Assembly: GCF_040783975.1 (NCBI RefSeq)
Contig: NZ_CP160631.1
Span: forward strand, 682,001-746,000
Source of the DNA: Pantoea sp. Ep11b
Lineage (GTDB): Bacteria > Pseudomonadota > Gammaproteobacteria > Enterobacterales > Enterobacteriaceae
Direction: 5' to 3'
Length of the DNA stretch: 64,000 nucleotides
In this document: one piece after another, positions 9,488 to 19,654 of the stretch
How the letters are laid out: each line of letters opens with the position of its first letter
Position numbering within the stretch: the stretch's first letter is position 1
Program-made: the position numbers and the translations under genes
The notes under the pieces: generated by a model
What the model was told of the DNA's origin: nothing
The model's database searches: none
Seen by the model: only the letters and a program-made list of their open reading frames with translations

Positions 9488-11134
9488 TTAACGCCAGGAC
9501 TTATAGCGGTTAATTAAGGCATTGGTGGAACTGTCGTGCGAAGTAACCTCGTCGTCGTTTTCCAGTTCCGGCAGAATGCGGTTCGCCAGCTGCTTACCTA
9601 ATTCCACACCCCACTGATCGAAGGTGAAGATATTCAGGATAGCGCCCTGAGTGAAGATCTTATGCTCATACAGGGCAATCAGCGCGCCCAGGCTGTAAGG
9701 CGTAATCTCACGCAGCAGAATGGAGTTGGTCGGGCGGTTACCCTCAAATACCTTGAACGGCACGATATGGGCCACGGACTCAGCAGACTTACCGGCATCG
9801 GTAAACTCTTTCTCGACCACGTCGCGTGACTTACCAAACGCCAGCGCCTCGGTCTGGGCAAAGAAGTTTGAGAGCAGCTTCGGATGGTGATCTGCGAGCG
9901 CATTGTGGGTGATGGCGGGCGCGATAAAGTCACATGGGACCAGCTTGGTGCCCTGATGGATCAGCTGATAGAAGGCGTGCTGACCATTGGTGCCTGGTTC
10001 ACCCCAGATGATAGGGCCGGTCTGGTAATCCACCGGATGACCGTCGCGATCCACATACTTACCGTTCGACTCCATATTGCCCTGCTGGAAGTAGGCAGCA
10101 AAGCGGTGCATGTACTGGTCGTAAGGCAGAATAGCTTCAGTTTCGGCACCGAAGAAATTGTTGTACCAGATGCCAATCAGCGCCAGCAGGATCGGCAGGT
10201 TCTGTTCCGCCGGGGCAGAGGCGAAGTGCTGGTCCATAGCGTGTGCGCCGCTCAGCAGCTGCTCAAAGTTGTCGAAGCCGATGGAGAGGATGATCGACAG
10301 GCCGATGGCTGACCAGAGTGAATAGCGGCCGCCCACCCAGTCCCAGAATTCAAACATGTTGTTCGTGTCGATACCAAATTCACCCACCGCTTTGGCGTTG
10401 GTTGACAGTGCCGCGAAGTGTTTAGCAACATGCTGCTGGTCACCGGCTGTCTTCAGGAACCAGTCGCGCGCGCTGTGGGCGTTGGTCATGGTTTCCAGGG
10501 TAGTGAAGGTCTTCGAGGCGACCAGGAACAGCGTGGTTTCCGGGCTGAGATCTTTCAGCGTTTCGGCGATGTGGGTGCCGTCAACGTTGGAGACAAAATG
10601 CATGTTCAGATGGTTTTTGTACGGGCGCAGCGCCTCGGTCACCATAAACGGACCCAGATCGGAGCCGCCGATGCCGATATTCACCACATCGGTGATCGGC
10701 TTACCGGTATAGCCTTTCCACTCGCCGCTGATGATACGTTCGGAGAAGGCTTTCATCTTCTCCAGCACCGCATTGACTTCCGGCATCACATCTTTGCCAT
10801 CTACCAGAATCGGCGTATTGCTCCGGTTGCGCAGGGCGACGTGCAGCACCGCGCGATCTTCGGTACGGTTAATCTTCTCGCCGGAAAACATCGCGTGAAT
10901 GGCACTGCTCAGATCGGTCTCTCTGGCCAGCGCCTGTAACTTATCGAGGGTGTCCTGGGTGATGCGGTTTTTGGAGAAATCCACCAGCATCTGATCATCA
11001 AAGGTGGCAGAGAATTTGGCAAAACGATCGGCATCCTGGGCGAACAGATCGGCGATTTCTACCGATTTCATCTGCTCAAAATGCTGTTGCAGCGCTTTCC
11101 AGGCTGCGGTTTGTGTCGGATTGATATTTTTCAT
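9488..11134 (-). CDS. pgi: Glucose-6-phosphate isomerase
   Basis: 548 residues, one fewer than E. coli Pgi. Interconverts glucose-6-phosphate and fructose-6-phosphate in the cytoplasm. The SIS-fold phosphosugar-binding motifs are present: [10 protein letters not shown] near residue 150, SKTFTTLET near 210, and the C-terminal GVELGKQLA signature near 510. The start [12 protein letters not shown] matches the family; 11 further in-frame residues upstream are not conserved. Divergent from lysC, as in E. coli. Confidence 0.98.
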   Translation of the reverse strand: MKNINPTQTAAWKALQQHFEQMKSVEIADLFAQDADRFAKFSATFDDQMLVDFSKNRITQDTLDKLQALARETDLSSAIHAMFSGEKINRTEDRAVLHVALRNRSNTPILVDGKDVMPEVNAVLEKMKAFSERIISGEWKGYTGKPITDVVNIGIGGSDLGPFMVTEALRPYKNHLNMHFVSNVDGTHIAETLKDLSPETTLFLVASKTFTTLETMTNAHSARDWFLKTAGDQQHVAKHFAALSTNAKAVGEFGIDTNNMFEFWDWVGGRYSLWSAIGLSIILSIGFDNFEQLLSGAHAMDQHFASAPAEQNLPILLALIGIWYNNFFGAETEAILPYDQYMHRFAAYFQQGNMESNGKYVDRDGHPVDYQTGPIIWGEPGTNGQHAFYQLIHQGTKLVPCDFIAPAITHNALADHHPKLLSNFFAQTEALAFGKSRDVVEKEFTDAGKSAESVAHIVPFKVFEGNRPTNSILLREITPYSLGALIALYEHKIFTQGAILNIFTFDQWGVELGKQLANRILPELENDDEVTSHDSSTNALINRYKSWR

Positions 11135-11459
11135 GGCAACACTCTTGTTGATATTAAGAACCGTCATTCCATCGGAGGCAGATCCTGCCCATTTAGCGTT
11201 TCAGTATGACCACAGTTGTAACTGAAAGGAAAAATTTTGTCAGTGCCCGGCGGGCGGGCGCACGGAACAGCGGACGCTTATCGCCAGCATTAAGTGGTGC
11301 GAAGCGCCCAGCCCGACGCGGCAAAGTGTGCCGCGAAAGCGGGCATAAAACGTTGTGCATTATCAGGGATTACTGCACAGGCTGAACCCATTAAGCACTG
11401 TAGCCGCTGCGACAGAGGGTAATTTGTTTTCTGATGCGACATTCCGGGCCTCACTGGCG
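11135..11459. other. pgi-lysC divergent intergenic region
   Basis: It must contain the pgi promoter. I see no gene; the GC-rich stretch near 11250-11345 contains short inverted repeats (such as GCGGC...GCCGC) but nothing I can name. Confidence 0.5.
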
Positions 11460-11488
11460 TTGACAGCAGGGCCAGAAAAGGCTAAATC
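11460..11488 (+). promoter_or_regulatory. lysC promoter
   Basis: Perfect -35 TTGACA (11460-11465), a 17-bp spacer and a weak -10 TAAATC (11483-11488). Transcription would start just before the lysine aptamer. Confidence 0.65.
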
Positions 11489-11495
11489 TATGCGC

Positions 11496-11710
11496 CTACT
11501 TGCGCACCTGTGCGCAAGCCAGAAGAGGCGCGTCGCCCAGGCAGTGTGTTGGAGGAGCCGTATCCGGTGAAAACACATAATGGGGAGCGACGCCGAGGCG
11601 GTTCAGCACGCGGTGTGTTGTCTGTCGGCTACAGGGGCTGAATCCTCTGGGTTGTCACCAGAAACGTCTGCAGTCGACGTTTCGCAAGGTGGGGCGCTTC
11701 TGGGTGACTC
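11496..11710 (+). promoter_or_regulatory. Lysine riboswitch (L box)
   Basis: The lysC leader has the conserved L-box segments in order: CCAGAAGAGGCGCGT, TTGGAGGAGCC, GGCTACAGGGGCTGAATCC, GGGTTGTCACCAGAA and the closing CTTCTGGGTGA. The P1 helix pairs CCAGAAG (11519-11525) with CTTCTGG (11697-11703). Lysine binding is known to lower lysC expression in enterobacteria. The rest of the leader to the ATG at 11821 (including CTTGTGCCTGGC and the ribosome site ACGAGG) would form the expression platform. Confidence 0.95.
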
Positions 11711-11820
11711 GTCTACCCGATCTGGTCTGCCCGTTTCTGCTCTTTCCTTGTGCCTGGCTGAAAGAATGTTTCTCGACCCTTTCTGCGGCGAGAACAAGAT
11801 AACCTGACACGAGGTCCTAC

Positions 11821-13173
11821 ATGTCTCAAACTCTGATTGTGGCAAAATTCGGCGGCACCAGCGTGGCCGATTTTGAAGCGATGAACCGCAGCGCCGATGT
11901 GGTTCTGCAGGACGCCAGCACGCGCCTGGTGGTGCTTTCCGCCTCGGCGGGCATTACCAATCTGCTGGTGGCGCTGGCCGAAGGCCAGCCGGCTGCCCAG
12001 CGCGCAACGCTGCTGGACGATATCCGCCGCATCCAGTACGCCATCGTTGATCGTCTGCAGCGTCCGGCGGTGATCCGCGAGGAAATCGATCGGATGATCG
12101 ACAATATCAGCATGCTCTCCGAAGCCGCTTCGCTGGCCAACTCACACGCCCTGACCGATGAACTGGTCAGCCACGGCGAGCTGATGTCTACGCTGCTGTT
12201 TGTGGAAATTCTGCGTGAACGTCAGGTTAACGCCGAATGGTTTGATGTCCGCAAGGTGATGCGCACAGACGATCGCTTTGGCCGGGCCGCACCGGACGTC
12301 GCAGTGCTGGCGGAGCAGGCGACGACACAGCTGCAGCCGCGCATTGCACAGGCGCTGGTGGTGACACAGGGCTTTATTGGCAGCGAAAGTGAAGGGCGCA
12401 CGACGACCCTGGGCCGTGGCGGCAGTGATTACACCGCCGCGCTGCTGGGCGAAGCCCTCCACGCCGCGCGGGTGGATATCTGGACCGATGTGCCGGGCAT
12501 CTACACGACCGACCCACGCGTGGTGCCAACGGCAAAACGCATTGATGAGATTACGTTCGAAGAAGCCGCCGAAATGGCGACCTTCGGGGCGAAAGTGCTG
12601 CATCCGGCGACGCTGCTGCCTGCTGTCCGCCGCGGCATTCCGGTCTTCGTCGGCTCCAGCAAGGACCCGGCGGCGGGCGGCACCCGCGTCTGCAATGAAA
12701 CCCGTAACCCGCCGCTGTTCCGTGCGCTGGCGCTGCGTCGCAAGCAGACGCTGCTCACGCTGCACAGTCTGAACATGCTGCACACCTTTGGGTTCCTCGC
12801 CGAACTCTTCGCGATTCTGGCGCGTCACAACGTCTCTGTTGATCTCATTACCACCTCCGAAGTGAGCGTGGCGCTGACGCTGGACACCACCGGCTCCACC
12901 TCAACCAGTGGCAGCCTGCTGACCCAGGCGCTGCTGACGGAACTCTCGTCGCTGTGCCGGGTTGAGGTGGAAGAAGATCTGGCGCTGGTGGCGATTATTG
13001 GTAACCAGCTGTCAAAAGCCTGCGGCGTTGGCAAAGAGGTGTTTGGTGTGCTGGATCCCTTCAACCTGCGGATGATCTGCTACGGTGCCAGCAGCTACAA
13101 CCTCTGCTTCCTGGTGCCGGGCGATGACGCTGAAAGCGTGGTGCGGACGTTGCATCACAACCTGTTCGAGTAA
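11821..13173 (+). CDS. lysC: Lysine-sensitive aspartokinase III
   Basis: 450 residues, E. coli length. Phosphorylates aspartate, the entry step to lysine, threonine and methionine. The kinase motif KFGGTSV is at residues ~8-14; GRGGSDYTAALL (~200) and the TTDPR segment (~225) form the substrate and nucleotide sites. Two ACT repeats occupy ~310-450 and bind lysine for feedback inhibition. The upstream lysine riboswitch adds control at the RNA level. The ATG is preceded by ACGAGG. Confidence 0.97.
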   Translation: MSQTLIVAKFGGTSVADFEAMNRSADVVLQDASTRLVVLSASAGITNLLVALAEGQPAAQRATLLDDIRRIQYAIVDRLQRPAVIREEIDRMIDNISMLSEAASLANSHALTDELVSHGELMSTLLFVEILRERQVNAEWFDVRKVMRTDDRFGRAAPDVAVLAEQATTQLQPRIAQALVVTQGFIGSESEGRTTTLGRGGSDYTAALLGEALHAARVDIWTDVPGIYTTDPRVVPTAKRIDEITFEEAAEMATFGAKVLHPATLLPAVRRGIPVFVGSSKDPAAGGTRVCNETRNPPLFRALALRRKQTLLTLHSLNMLHTFGFLAELFAILARHNVSVDLITTSEVSVALTLDTTGSTSTSGSLLTQALLTELSSLCRVEVEEDLALVAIIGNQLSKACGVGKEVFGVLDPFNLRMICYGASSYNLCFLVPGDDAESVVRTLHHNLFE

Positions 13174-13185
13174 AACGCCTTGCCC

Positions 13186-13209
13186 TCAGGCCGCGTTCGC
13201 GCGGCCTGA
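13186..13209 (+). terminator. lysC hairpin
   Basis: TCAGGCCGCG-TTCG-CGCGGCCTGA is a perfect 10-bp stem with a stable TTCG loop just after lysC. There is no T-run immediately after, so termination strength is uncertain. Confidence 0.5.
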
Positions 13210-13410
13210 ACCATGCCTGAGTGCCCGATTTTTGTCCGGTCCTTCCTCGTTGCAATAGTCTTAATAAAATAAGCAAAAACAATTTCTTAGATTACTCGTT
13301 GTCAAATGGCAACCCATTTCTTTGCGCATTTCGTGCACCTCCGTTGCGCTCCCCTTGCGCAGATTTATAATCCCGCCGCTGAATCAATTCACCCAAATTT
13401 AGGAAATATC

Positions 13411-14094
13411 ATGAAAAGGTTAGTCGCAGAGGCGCTGGGTACGTTCGTACTGGTGGCGGGCGGTTGTGGGAGCGCCATTCTGGACGCGGCGTTCCCTGAG
13501 CTGGGCATCGGCTTCACGGGCGTGGCGCTGGCTTTCGGGCTGAGCGTGCTGGTCATGGCGTACGCGGTGGGGCATATCTCCGGCGGTCACTTTAATCCGG
13601 CGGTCACCCTGGGATTAGTGGCGGGCGGCCGTTTTCCGGCGTCACAGGCCATCCCCTATATTCTTGCGCAACTGGCGGGCGGCATCGCTGCGGGCGCAGT
13701 GCTCTATCTGATCGCCAGCGGCAAAGGTGACTTCAATGCCACGGTGAGTGGCTTCGCGGCAAATGGTTATGGCGAACATTCGCCAGGCGGCTTCAGCCTG
13801 CAGGCGGGCATGATCACTGAAGGGGTAATGACCGCTATCTTCCTGATTGTCATCATGGGCGCTACCAGCGAACGCGCGCCGAAAGGCTTCGCGCCTGTGG
13901 CGATTGGCCTGGCGTTAACCCTGATCCATCTGGTCAGCATTCCGGTAACCAACACCTCGGTGAATCCGGCCCGCAGCACCGCGGCCGCGCTGTTCCAGGG
14001 CGGCTGGGCGCTCTCTCAGCTCTGGATGTTCTGGTTGATGCCGGTTATCGGTGCAGTGATCGGTGGTTTGATCTACCGCGGTTTACAGGAATAA
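13411..14094 (+). CDS. aqpZ: Aquaporin Z
   Basis: 227 residues, six membrane helices and two half-helices. Both signature loops are intact: HFNPAVTLG (~61-69) and [12 protein letters not shown] (~184-195). AqpZ passes water across the inner membrane. I chose the ATG at 13411, preceded by AGGA and giving the family N-terminus [12 protein letters not shown]; the longer frame adds 35 unconserved residues. Not next to lysC in E. coli, so the position is a local arrangement. Confidence 0.96.
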   Translation: MKRLVAEALGTFVLVAGGCGSAILDAAFPELGIGFTGVALAFGLSVLVMAYAVGHISGGHFNPAVTLGLVAGGRFPASQAIPYILAQLAGGIAAGAVLYLIASGKGDFNATVSGFAANGYGEHSPGGFSLQAGMITEGVMTAIFLIVIMGATSERAPKGFAPVAIGLALTLIHLVSIPVTNTSVNPARSTAAALFQGGWALSQLWMFWLMPVIGAVIGGLIYRGLQE

Positions 14095-14117
14095 GCAGCG
14101 TAATTTCGTCGATATCC

Positions 14118-14148
14118 TGCGGATCGGCAGCAGTCGATCCGCATTTTC
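14118..14148 (+). terminator. aqpZ terminator
   Basis: TGCGGATCG-GCAGCAGT-CGATCCGCA followed by TTTTCCC. Confidence 0.7.
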
Positions 14149-14286
14149 CCGCCTCGCCCGATCTTCGCCTTACGTCCCGATCCTGAGATGTTATGATCCC
14201 GCCCTCGTCACGGCAGTCGTTCCTGTCTGACGCTCCGACAGGGAAATCCTGCATAAAACATCACATTCTTATAAGGAAGTCTGGCT

Positions 14287-15210
14287 ATGCTCGCCACCCT
14301 GACCCGCCTGTTCCCGCTCTGGGCCGTGTTGTTATCCGCCGCGGCGTATTACTCGCCAGTCACCTTTCTCGGCATCGGCCCCTGGGTCACCTATCTGCTG
14401 ATGCTGATTATGTTCGGTATGGGGGTGACCCTGAATATCGATGATTTTAAACGGGTATTGATCCGGCCTGCGCCGGTGATCGCCGGCACCTTTCTGCACT
14501 ATCTGGTCATGCCGCTCGCGGCCTGGGGACTGGCAAAACTATTCCATATGCCGCCCGATCTGGCCGCCGGCATGATCCTGGTGGGCAGCGTGGCCAGCGG
14601 CACCGCCAGCAACGTGATGATCTATCTGGCGAAAGGGGATGTGGCGCTGTCGGTGACCATCTCCTCGGTTTCGGCGCTGGTGGGGGTGTTCGCTACGCCG
14701 CTGCTGACCCGCTTCTACGTGGATACTCACATTCAGGTGGATGTGGCGGGTATGCTGCTGAGCATCGTGAAGATCGTCGTGATCCCGATTACCCTGGGAT
14801 TGATCATTCATCACAGCATGAACAGCGTGGTTCGCCGGGTAGAGCCGTGGCTGCCTGCGTTTTCGATGATCTGTATTCTGCTGATCATCAGCGCGGTCGT
14901 TGCGGGCAGTCAGGGTTTTATCGGATCGGTAGGCCTGATGGTGATCGCGGCGGTGATCCTGCATAACGCGATCGGCCTGCTGGGCGGCTACTGGGGCGGT
15001 AAGCTGTTTGGCTTCGATGAATCCACCTGCCGCACCCTGGCGCTGGAAGTGGGTATGCAGAACTCCGGTCTGGCGGCAACGCTGGGCAAGCTCTACTTCT
15101 CGCCGCTGGCCGCTCTGCCGGGCGCGCTGTTCTCGGTGTGGCACAACCTCTCTGGCTCACTGCTGGCGGGCTACTGGTCGGGAAAAGCGATTAAGAAAAA
15201 GGCACCCTGA
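14287..15210 (+). CDS. panS: PanS-like BASS-family transporter
   Basis: 307 residues with about ten membrane segments, in the bile acid:sodium symporter (BASS) fold; the conserved [19 protein letters not shown] and [13 protein letters not shown] segments are present. The closest named relative I know is Salmonella PanS, which takes up coenzyme A precursors such as ketopantoate. The Salmonella gene lies in the same metH-lysC neighbourhood, which supports the name. AAGGAAG precedes the ATG. Substrate is inferred from family and location. Confidence 0.8.
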   Translation: MLATLTRLFPLWAVLLSAAAYYSPVTFLGIGPWVTYLLMLIMFGMGVTLNIDDFKRVLIRPAPVIAGTFLHYLVMPLAAWGLAKLFHMPPDLAAGMILVGSVASGTASNVMIYLAKGDVALSVTISSVSALVGVFATPLLTRFYVDTHIQVDVAGMLLSIVKIVVIPITLGLIIHHSMNSVVRRVEPWLPAFSMICILLIISAVVAGSQGFIGSVGLMVIAAVILHNAIGLLGGYWGGKLFGFDESTCRTLALEVGMQNSGLAATLGKLYFSPLAALPGALFSVWHNLSGSLLAGYWSGKAIKKKAP

Positions 15211-15233
15211 CGTCGCAGGATAGCGGGGCGATC

Positions 15234-15262
15234 CCGGTTGCGCCAGACTCCGGCGCAACCGG
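15234..15262. terminator. Hairpin between convergent panS and yjbB
   Basis: CCGGTTGCGCC-AGACTCC-GGCGCAACCGG is a perfect 11-bp stem between the two stop codons. It lacks T-runs, so it may be a weak or Rho-assisted end for both genes. Confidence 0.45.
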
Positions 15263-15282
15263 CGGTTCAGGCTGCTCGCGGC

Positions 15283-16908
15283 CTATTCATAATCACGTTC
15301 ATCGTCGGGCTGCTCCAGCACGGTGTAGGCCACGCTGCAGAACAGGGAGTTAAGACGCTTCATGTCGCCGAGCAGACCGAGATGCAGCGAACTGGTTTCG
15401 ATGCTCTGCACGTTCTGCTGATGCAGCCGATCGACGTGCGCGTGCGAGTAGCGGCGGATCATCAGGCGGAAGCGGTGTTTTGCGCGGCGCAGACGTCTGG
15501 CGCTGGTGACATCGTGCGACAGAAACACCGACAGACTCATTCTGAGGTTAGCGAGTAACTGCTCCAGTAACCCCTCCAGCTCTTTTAATCCCTCGGCAGA
15601 GAAGGCACGGCCTGCCGCCAGTGATTTATCGGCAACATCGCCACTCATCCGTTCGATGATGTCCCCGGCCTGCTCCAGGTTCAGTGACATCTCGATAATC
15701 TCTCCCCAGCGGCGCGAATCCTCTTCGGGCAGATCCTCTTTCGGCATCCGTGCCAGATAGAGTTTGATGGCGGTATAGAGCACATCCACATCATCATCCA
15801 GCCGCCGGACCGTGCGCTCCTCGCGGGATTCGCCGTGCACCACCTTGCTGAAAGCCTCCAGCATCTGCTCCAGCACATCTCCGATGCGCAGCGCCTCGCG
15901 GGCAGCGTTCACCAGGGCCAGTGCGGGCGTGTCCAGCGCGCTGCGATCGAGGTGTCTGGGTTTGAGATGCAGCGTGGTGTCGATATCGTCGGCGATCAGG
16001 CGACGACAGAGACGCGCCATCTGGTCAGTCAGGGGCACCATCGCCACACAGCGGATCAGGTTGTAAAACACATGGAAGAAGATCACTAACTCTTCATCGT
16101 TAACCGGCAGCTTATCGAGCCAGTGCGCCACAATATCGACAAACGGCAGGACCAGGATGCAGCCGATGAATTTAAACAGCAGACTGCCAAGCGCCACGCG
16201 TTTGCCCGCCGCATTGGATCCGCTGGCGTTGATCATCGCCAGCAGGCCGCTGCCCAGATTGGCACCGATGACCAGACAGAGCGCCACCTTAAACGAGATC
16301 ACGCCGGTGGCGGTCAGCGTAGCGGTGATCAGCACGGCGGCCAGGCTGGAGTAGCTGATGATGGCGAAGACCGCACCCAGCAGCGCATCAAGCATCACGT
16401 CACCGGTCAGGCTGGAGAAGAGGACCTGAACACCGGAAGCCTGGGTTATCGGACGCGCCGCCGCGACGATCAGCTGCAGCGCCAGCAGGATCAGACCCAG
16501 TCCGATGCTGGCGCGGCCCAGCTGACCAGCGCGCGTCTGCTTGCGGCTGAGGAAAAAGACCACGCCAAAAAAGATAAACAGCGGTGAGAGCCAGGAGAGA
16601 TCAAACGTCAGGATACGCGCCATGATCGCGGTGCCAACGTCGGCGCCCAGAATCACCACCAGCGCGGGCGTCAGGCTGACCAGATTCTGCGCCACAAAGG
16701 AGGTGACCAGTAAGGTAGTGGCATTGCTGCTCTGCACCAGTGTGGTCACGCCAATGCCCGCCAGAAAAGCCATGGGTTTTTTTTCGATGCTGCGGCTCAG
16801 GACCCGCCGCAGATCCGCGCCGTAGACCCGCATGATACCGGTTCGTACAATGTGGGTGCCCCAGACCAGCAGGGCTACGGCAGAGAGCAGATTAAGCAGA
16901 GTTAACAC
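15283..16908 (-). CDS. yjbB: YjbB, Na/Pi-cotransporter family protein
   Basis: 541 residues from the GTG at 16908, which gives the E. coli-like start (LTLLNLLSAVALLVWG). Residues ~1-310 are the NptA-type membrane domain with two inverted repeats, including TTLVQSSNATTLL; residues ~330-541 form a PhoU-like helical domain. E. coli YjbB has been linked to phosphate export. It sits directly downstream of, and on the same strand as, a putative PhoB-controlled import operon, with a 108-bp gap. A role in balancing released phosphate is plausible but inferred. Confidence 0.92.
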   Translation of the reverse strand: MLTLLNLLSAVALLVWGTHIVRTGIMRVYGADLRRVLSRSIEKKPMAFLAGIGVTTLVQSSNATTLLVTSFVAQNLVSLTPALVVILGADVGTAIMARILTFDLSWLSPLFIFFGVVFFLSRKQTRAGQLGRASIGLGLILLALQLIVAAARPITQASGVQVLFSSLTGDVMLDALLGAVFAIISYSSLAAVLITATLTATGVISFKVALCLVIGANLGSGLLAMINASGSNAAGKRVALGSLLFKFIGCILVLPFVDIVAHWLDKLPVNDEELVIFFHVFYNLIRCVAMVPLTDQMARLCRRLIADDIDTTLHLKPRHLDRSALDTPALALVNAAREALRIGDVLEQMLEAFSKVVHGESREERTVRRLDDDVDVLYTAIKLYLARMPKEDLPEEDSRRWGEIIEMSLNLEQAGDIIERMSGDVADKSLAAGRAFSAEGLKELEGLLEQLLANLRMSLSVFLSHDVTSARRLRRAKHRFRLMIRRYSHAHVDRLHQQNVQSIETSSLHLGLLGDMKRLNSLFCSVAYTVLEQPDDERDYE

Positions 16909-17016
16909 GGGGCATCGCTCCTCGTTCGTCAGGCGCAAAGCACAGACTGCCAGCCTGACGGGAAGCGCAATCTGCGAAGGGGGATTGCCGCGCTGTGCGT
17001 GATTTTTTCCTGTGTT

Positions 17017-18009
17017 TTAAGCCACCTGGCGCAAAGTCGACATCTCCAATTGTAGACCAATCTGACTGCCCGCGGGATGCAAATCGGCCGCCGAGCGGTT
17101 CAGCACATCCACCGAAAGTTCGACCCCGTTTGCCCGGATACGGTAGCGGATGACGTTGCCCAGCAGGCTGTGGCTGAGGATTTCAGCCGCTATTCCCTCG
17201 CCCGGTGCGGTAAACCGCATCGACTCAGGGCGGATGGCAACCTGGCTGCTGAAAGGCTGGCCGGTCAGCCGCGTTGCCTCTCCGGCGCTCAGCAGGTTGT
17301 AGTTGCCGATAAACCCGGCGGCAAAAAGATCGACCGGCTGAGTGTAAAGCGCCTCCGCATCGCCGTTCTGCACGATTTTTCCGCGATTCATCAGCACGAT
17401 GCGGTCGGAGAGCGTCAGCGCCTCCTCCTGATCGTGCGTGACGAAGAGGGTAGTCAGTTTCAGCTCGCGCTGAATACGCCGGATCTGATCGCGCAGGTGG
17501 CGTCGAATGCGCGCGTCCAGCGCCGACAGCGGCTCATCCAGCAGCAGCAGACGCGGGCGCGTCACCAGCGACCGCGCCAGCGCCACGCGCTGACACTGCC
17601 CGCCCGAAAGCTGATGCGGATAGCGGCGTGCATAGTCGCTGAGTTCTGCCAGCTCCAGCACCTCCATCACCCGCTGGCGGATCTGCGCCCCGGGCAGTTT
17701 CTGCATCTTCAGGCCGAACGCGACGTTCTTCTCCACCGTCATGTTAGGAAACAGCGCATAGCTCTGAAACACCATGCCGATCGCCCGCTTCTGCGGAGCC
17801 AGCGGCACGATATCTTTGCCCTCCAGCCGGATCTCGCCGCTGTCGACGCCGGTCAGGCCCGCCAGGCAGCGCAGCAGCGTCGATTTGCCGCAGCCGCTCG
17901 GGCCCAGCAGGGTAACAAATTCCCCTTCTGCGGCACTGAAATCGATCTGCTCAAAAATGGGTGTGGGACCATAGGACTTATTCAGCTCTCTGACTTCCAG
18001 ATAACTCAT
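17017..18009 (-). CDS. ABC importer ATPase, phosphonate/organophosphate-type
   Basis: 330 residues. Walker A GPSGCGKSTLLRC (~36), ABC signature LSGGQCQRVALARS (~134), Walker B LLLLDEPLSALD (~154) and switch His in FVTHDQEEAL are intact; residues ~235-330 are a TOBE-type regulatory domain. This architecture is typical of Fe3+, spermidine or 2-aminoethylphosphonate importers (PotA/AfuC/PhnT group). Last of five co-directional genes, 2 bp after the upstream permease gene. Substrate cannot be read from the ATPase itself. Confidence 0.88.
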   Translation of the reverse strand: MSYLEVRELNKSYGPTPIFEQIDFSAAEGEFVTLLGPSGCGKSTLLRCLAGLTGVDSGEIRLEGKDIVPLAPQKRAIGMVFQSYALFPNMTVEKNVAFGLKMQKLPGAQIRQRVMEVLELAELSDYARRYPHQLSGGQCQRVALARSLVTRPRLLLLDEPLSALDARIRRHLRDQIRRIQRELKLTTLFVTHDQEEALTLSDRIVLMNRGKIVQNGDAEALYTQPVDLFAAGFIGNYNLLSAGEATRLTGQPFSSQVAIRPESMRFTAPGEGIAAEILSHSLLGNVIRYRIRANGVELSVDVLNRSAADLHPAGSQIGLQLEMSTLRQVA

Positions 18010-18011
18010 AT

Positions 18012-18797
18012 TCAGCCTCGCTCAGGATTCAGGGCGTTAGCCAGCCAGGTGACCAGCAGCACCACGACGAAATAGGAGATCACCAGCGCGCTGGTGAAGT
18101 GGCCGCTGCCGTTGCGCATGTTGAAGAGGTAAACCTGCAGGGTTTCATAGCGGTTGCCGACCAGAATATTGGCGAAGACAAACTCGCCGATCAGAAAGGA
18201 GAACGAGAGCAGTACGGCAATCAGCATCCCTTTGCGCAGATTGGGCAGCACGACCCACAGCGCCGCCTGCCAGGTGCTGGCCCCCAGCAGCTGTGCGGCA
18301 TCGATCAGCTCTTTGAGGTTGATCGTCTGCATATTATTTGCCAGCGCCCGATAGATAAAGGGCAGCGCGATAGTGAAATAGCAGCCGATTAAGATCCAGG
18401 GTGTGCCGGTCAGCATCAGCGGGGAGGCGGAGTAAAGTTGCAGCAGTCCTACAGAGGAGACGACGGGGGGCACGGCGAAGGGCATCAGGATCAGCACATT
18501 CATCACCGCATCCAGCCGGGGATAATAGTAAGCGATCACAAACATGGCAGGCAGCATCAGCACCAGCGAGAAGAGCAGCGCGCCGAAACAGATCAGCAGA
18601 GAGTGCCCCAGCGCCGTCAGAAAGCGCGGGTCGCTCCAGAGCTGGATGAACCACTTCAGGCTATAGCCCTGCGGCAGAATGGTGTTGCTCCAGTCGGATG
18701 AGAGCGCATAGAGCAGCGTTGCCAGCAGCGGCAGCGCCAGCAGGGTAAAAAGCAGCCCGACCATGATGCGGTGATAGAGGTGTTCGGCGCGTGACAT
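18012..18797 (-). CDS. ABC importer permease (second)
   Basis: 261 residues, about six membrane helices, with the MetI-type coupling loop near residues 150-200 (LKELIDAAQLLGASTWQAALWVVLP), which carries the EAA-like signature. An ATG at 18812 overlaps the previous stop, but the strong AAGGAG lies between it and the ATG at 18797, so I chose the latter. Pairs with the preceding permease to form the membrane channel of the importer. Confidence 0.86.
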   Translation of the reverse strand: MSRAEHLYHRIMVGLLFTLLALPLLATLLYALSSDWSNTILPQGYSLKWFIQLWSDPRFLTALGHSLLICFGALLFSLVLMLPAMFVIAYYYPRLDAVMNVLILMPFAVPPVVSSVGLLQLYSASPLMLTGTPWILIGCYFTIALPFIYRALANNMQTINLKELIDAAQLLGASTWQAALWVVLPNLRKGMLIAVLLSFSFLIGEFVFANILVGNRYETLQVYLFNMRNGSGHFTSALVISYFVVVLLVTWLANALNPERG

Positions 18798-18808
18798 GGC
18801 GGCTCCTT

Positions 18809-19654
18809 TCATGGCTGCTTCGCATTGAGATAGCTGCGGCGCACCAGATATTGCTGCACCAGGGTGATCAGCGCCATGATCGCCACCAGCAGCATGGCCA
18901 GCGCGCTGCCGGTGTCAGGGTCCAGCGAAATATCGCCGGAGACCAGCGCGGCAATGCGCACCGGCACCACGTTAAAGTTGCCGGTGGTCAGGGCGTATAT
19001 CGTGGCATAGGCGCCCAGCGCATTCGCCAGCAGGATGACAAACGTCCCGATCAGCGCCGGAAAGAGAATCGGCAGGCCGATGTGCCACCCGTAGCGCCAG
19101 CGGCTGGCACCCAGCAGCGCCGCCGATTCCTGCCACTCCTTCTTCAGTCCGTCGAACGCCGGATAGAGCAGCAGTACGCCAAGCGGGATCTGGAACCAGG
19201 TGTAAACCAGCACCATGCCGTTGCGCGAAAAGAGCCGGAAGCTCTCAATCACACCATAGTGGCGCAGCAGCAGCGTCAGGCAGCCGTTCAGCCCCAGCAG
19301 GATCACAAAGGCGAAGGCGAGTGGCACCCCGGCAAAGTTGCTGGTCATGTTGGTAAAGGAGAGCAGAAAACGCTGCAGCCGCCCGCCGCCGAGCTGATGC
19401 AGTGAATAGCCGGTCACCAGCGCAATCAGTAATCCATACAGGCTTGACCAGAACGAGATATCCAGCGAAAAGCGGAACGCCTGCTGATAGAAGGGCGAGG
19501 TCAGGATATCCCGATAGTTATCCCAGCCCCACTGGCTGTTCATCTCACTCCAGAAGCTGTTGATGGCGATCCACAGCAGCGGGGCCAGCTGAAAGGCGAC
19601 CCAGAACAGGGTGAAAGGCAGCAGCAGCAATAGCGCGATCCCTTTGCCTTTCAT
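18809..19654 (-). CDS. ABC importer permease (first)
   Basis: 281 residues, six predicted helices; the EAA-type loop reads KEWQESAALLGASRWRYGW near residue 170. The ATG at 19654 overlaps the upstream stop as ATGA and has GGAG before it; a GTG three codons upstream is possible. The tight coupling to the hydrolase gene upstream suggests that transport and hydrolysis of the same compound are linked. Confidence 0.86.
   Translation of the reverse strand: MKGKGIALLLLLPFTLFWVAFQLAPLLWIAINSFWSEMNSQWGWDNYRDILTSPFYQQAFRFSLDISFWSSLYGLLIALVTGYSLHQLGGGRLQRFLLSFTNMTSNFAGVPLAFAFVILLGLNGCLTLLLRHYGVIESFRLFSRNGMVLVYTWFQIPLGVLLLYPAFDGLKKEWQESAALLGASRWRYGWHIGLPILFPALIGTFVILLANALGAYATIYALTTGNFNVVPVRIAALVSGDISLDPDTGSALAMLLVAIMALITLVQQYLVRRSYLNAKQP

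Noticed and set aside
11580..11807. 75-codon open frame in the lysC leader
   Set aside because: It lies inside the lysine riboswitch, whose conserved RNA structure explains the sequence.
15234..15262. REP/BIME or ERIC repeat
   Set aside because: A single hairpin between convergent genes with no second copy seen in the window; better explained as a transcription end.
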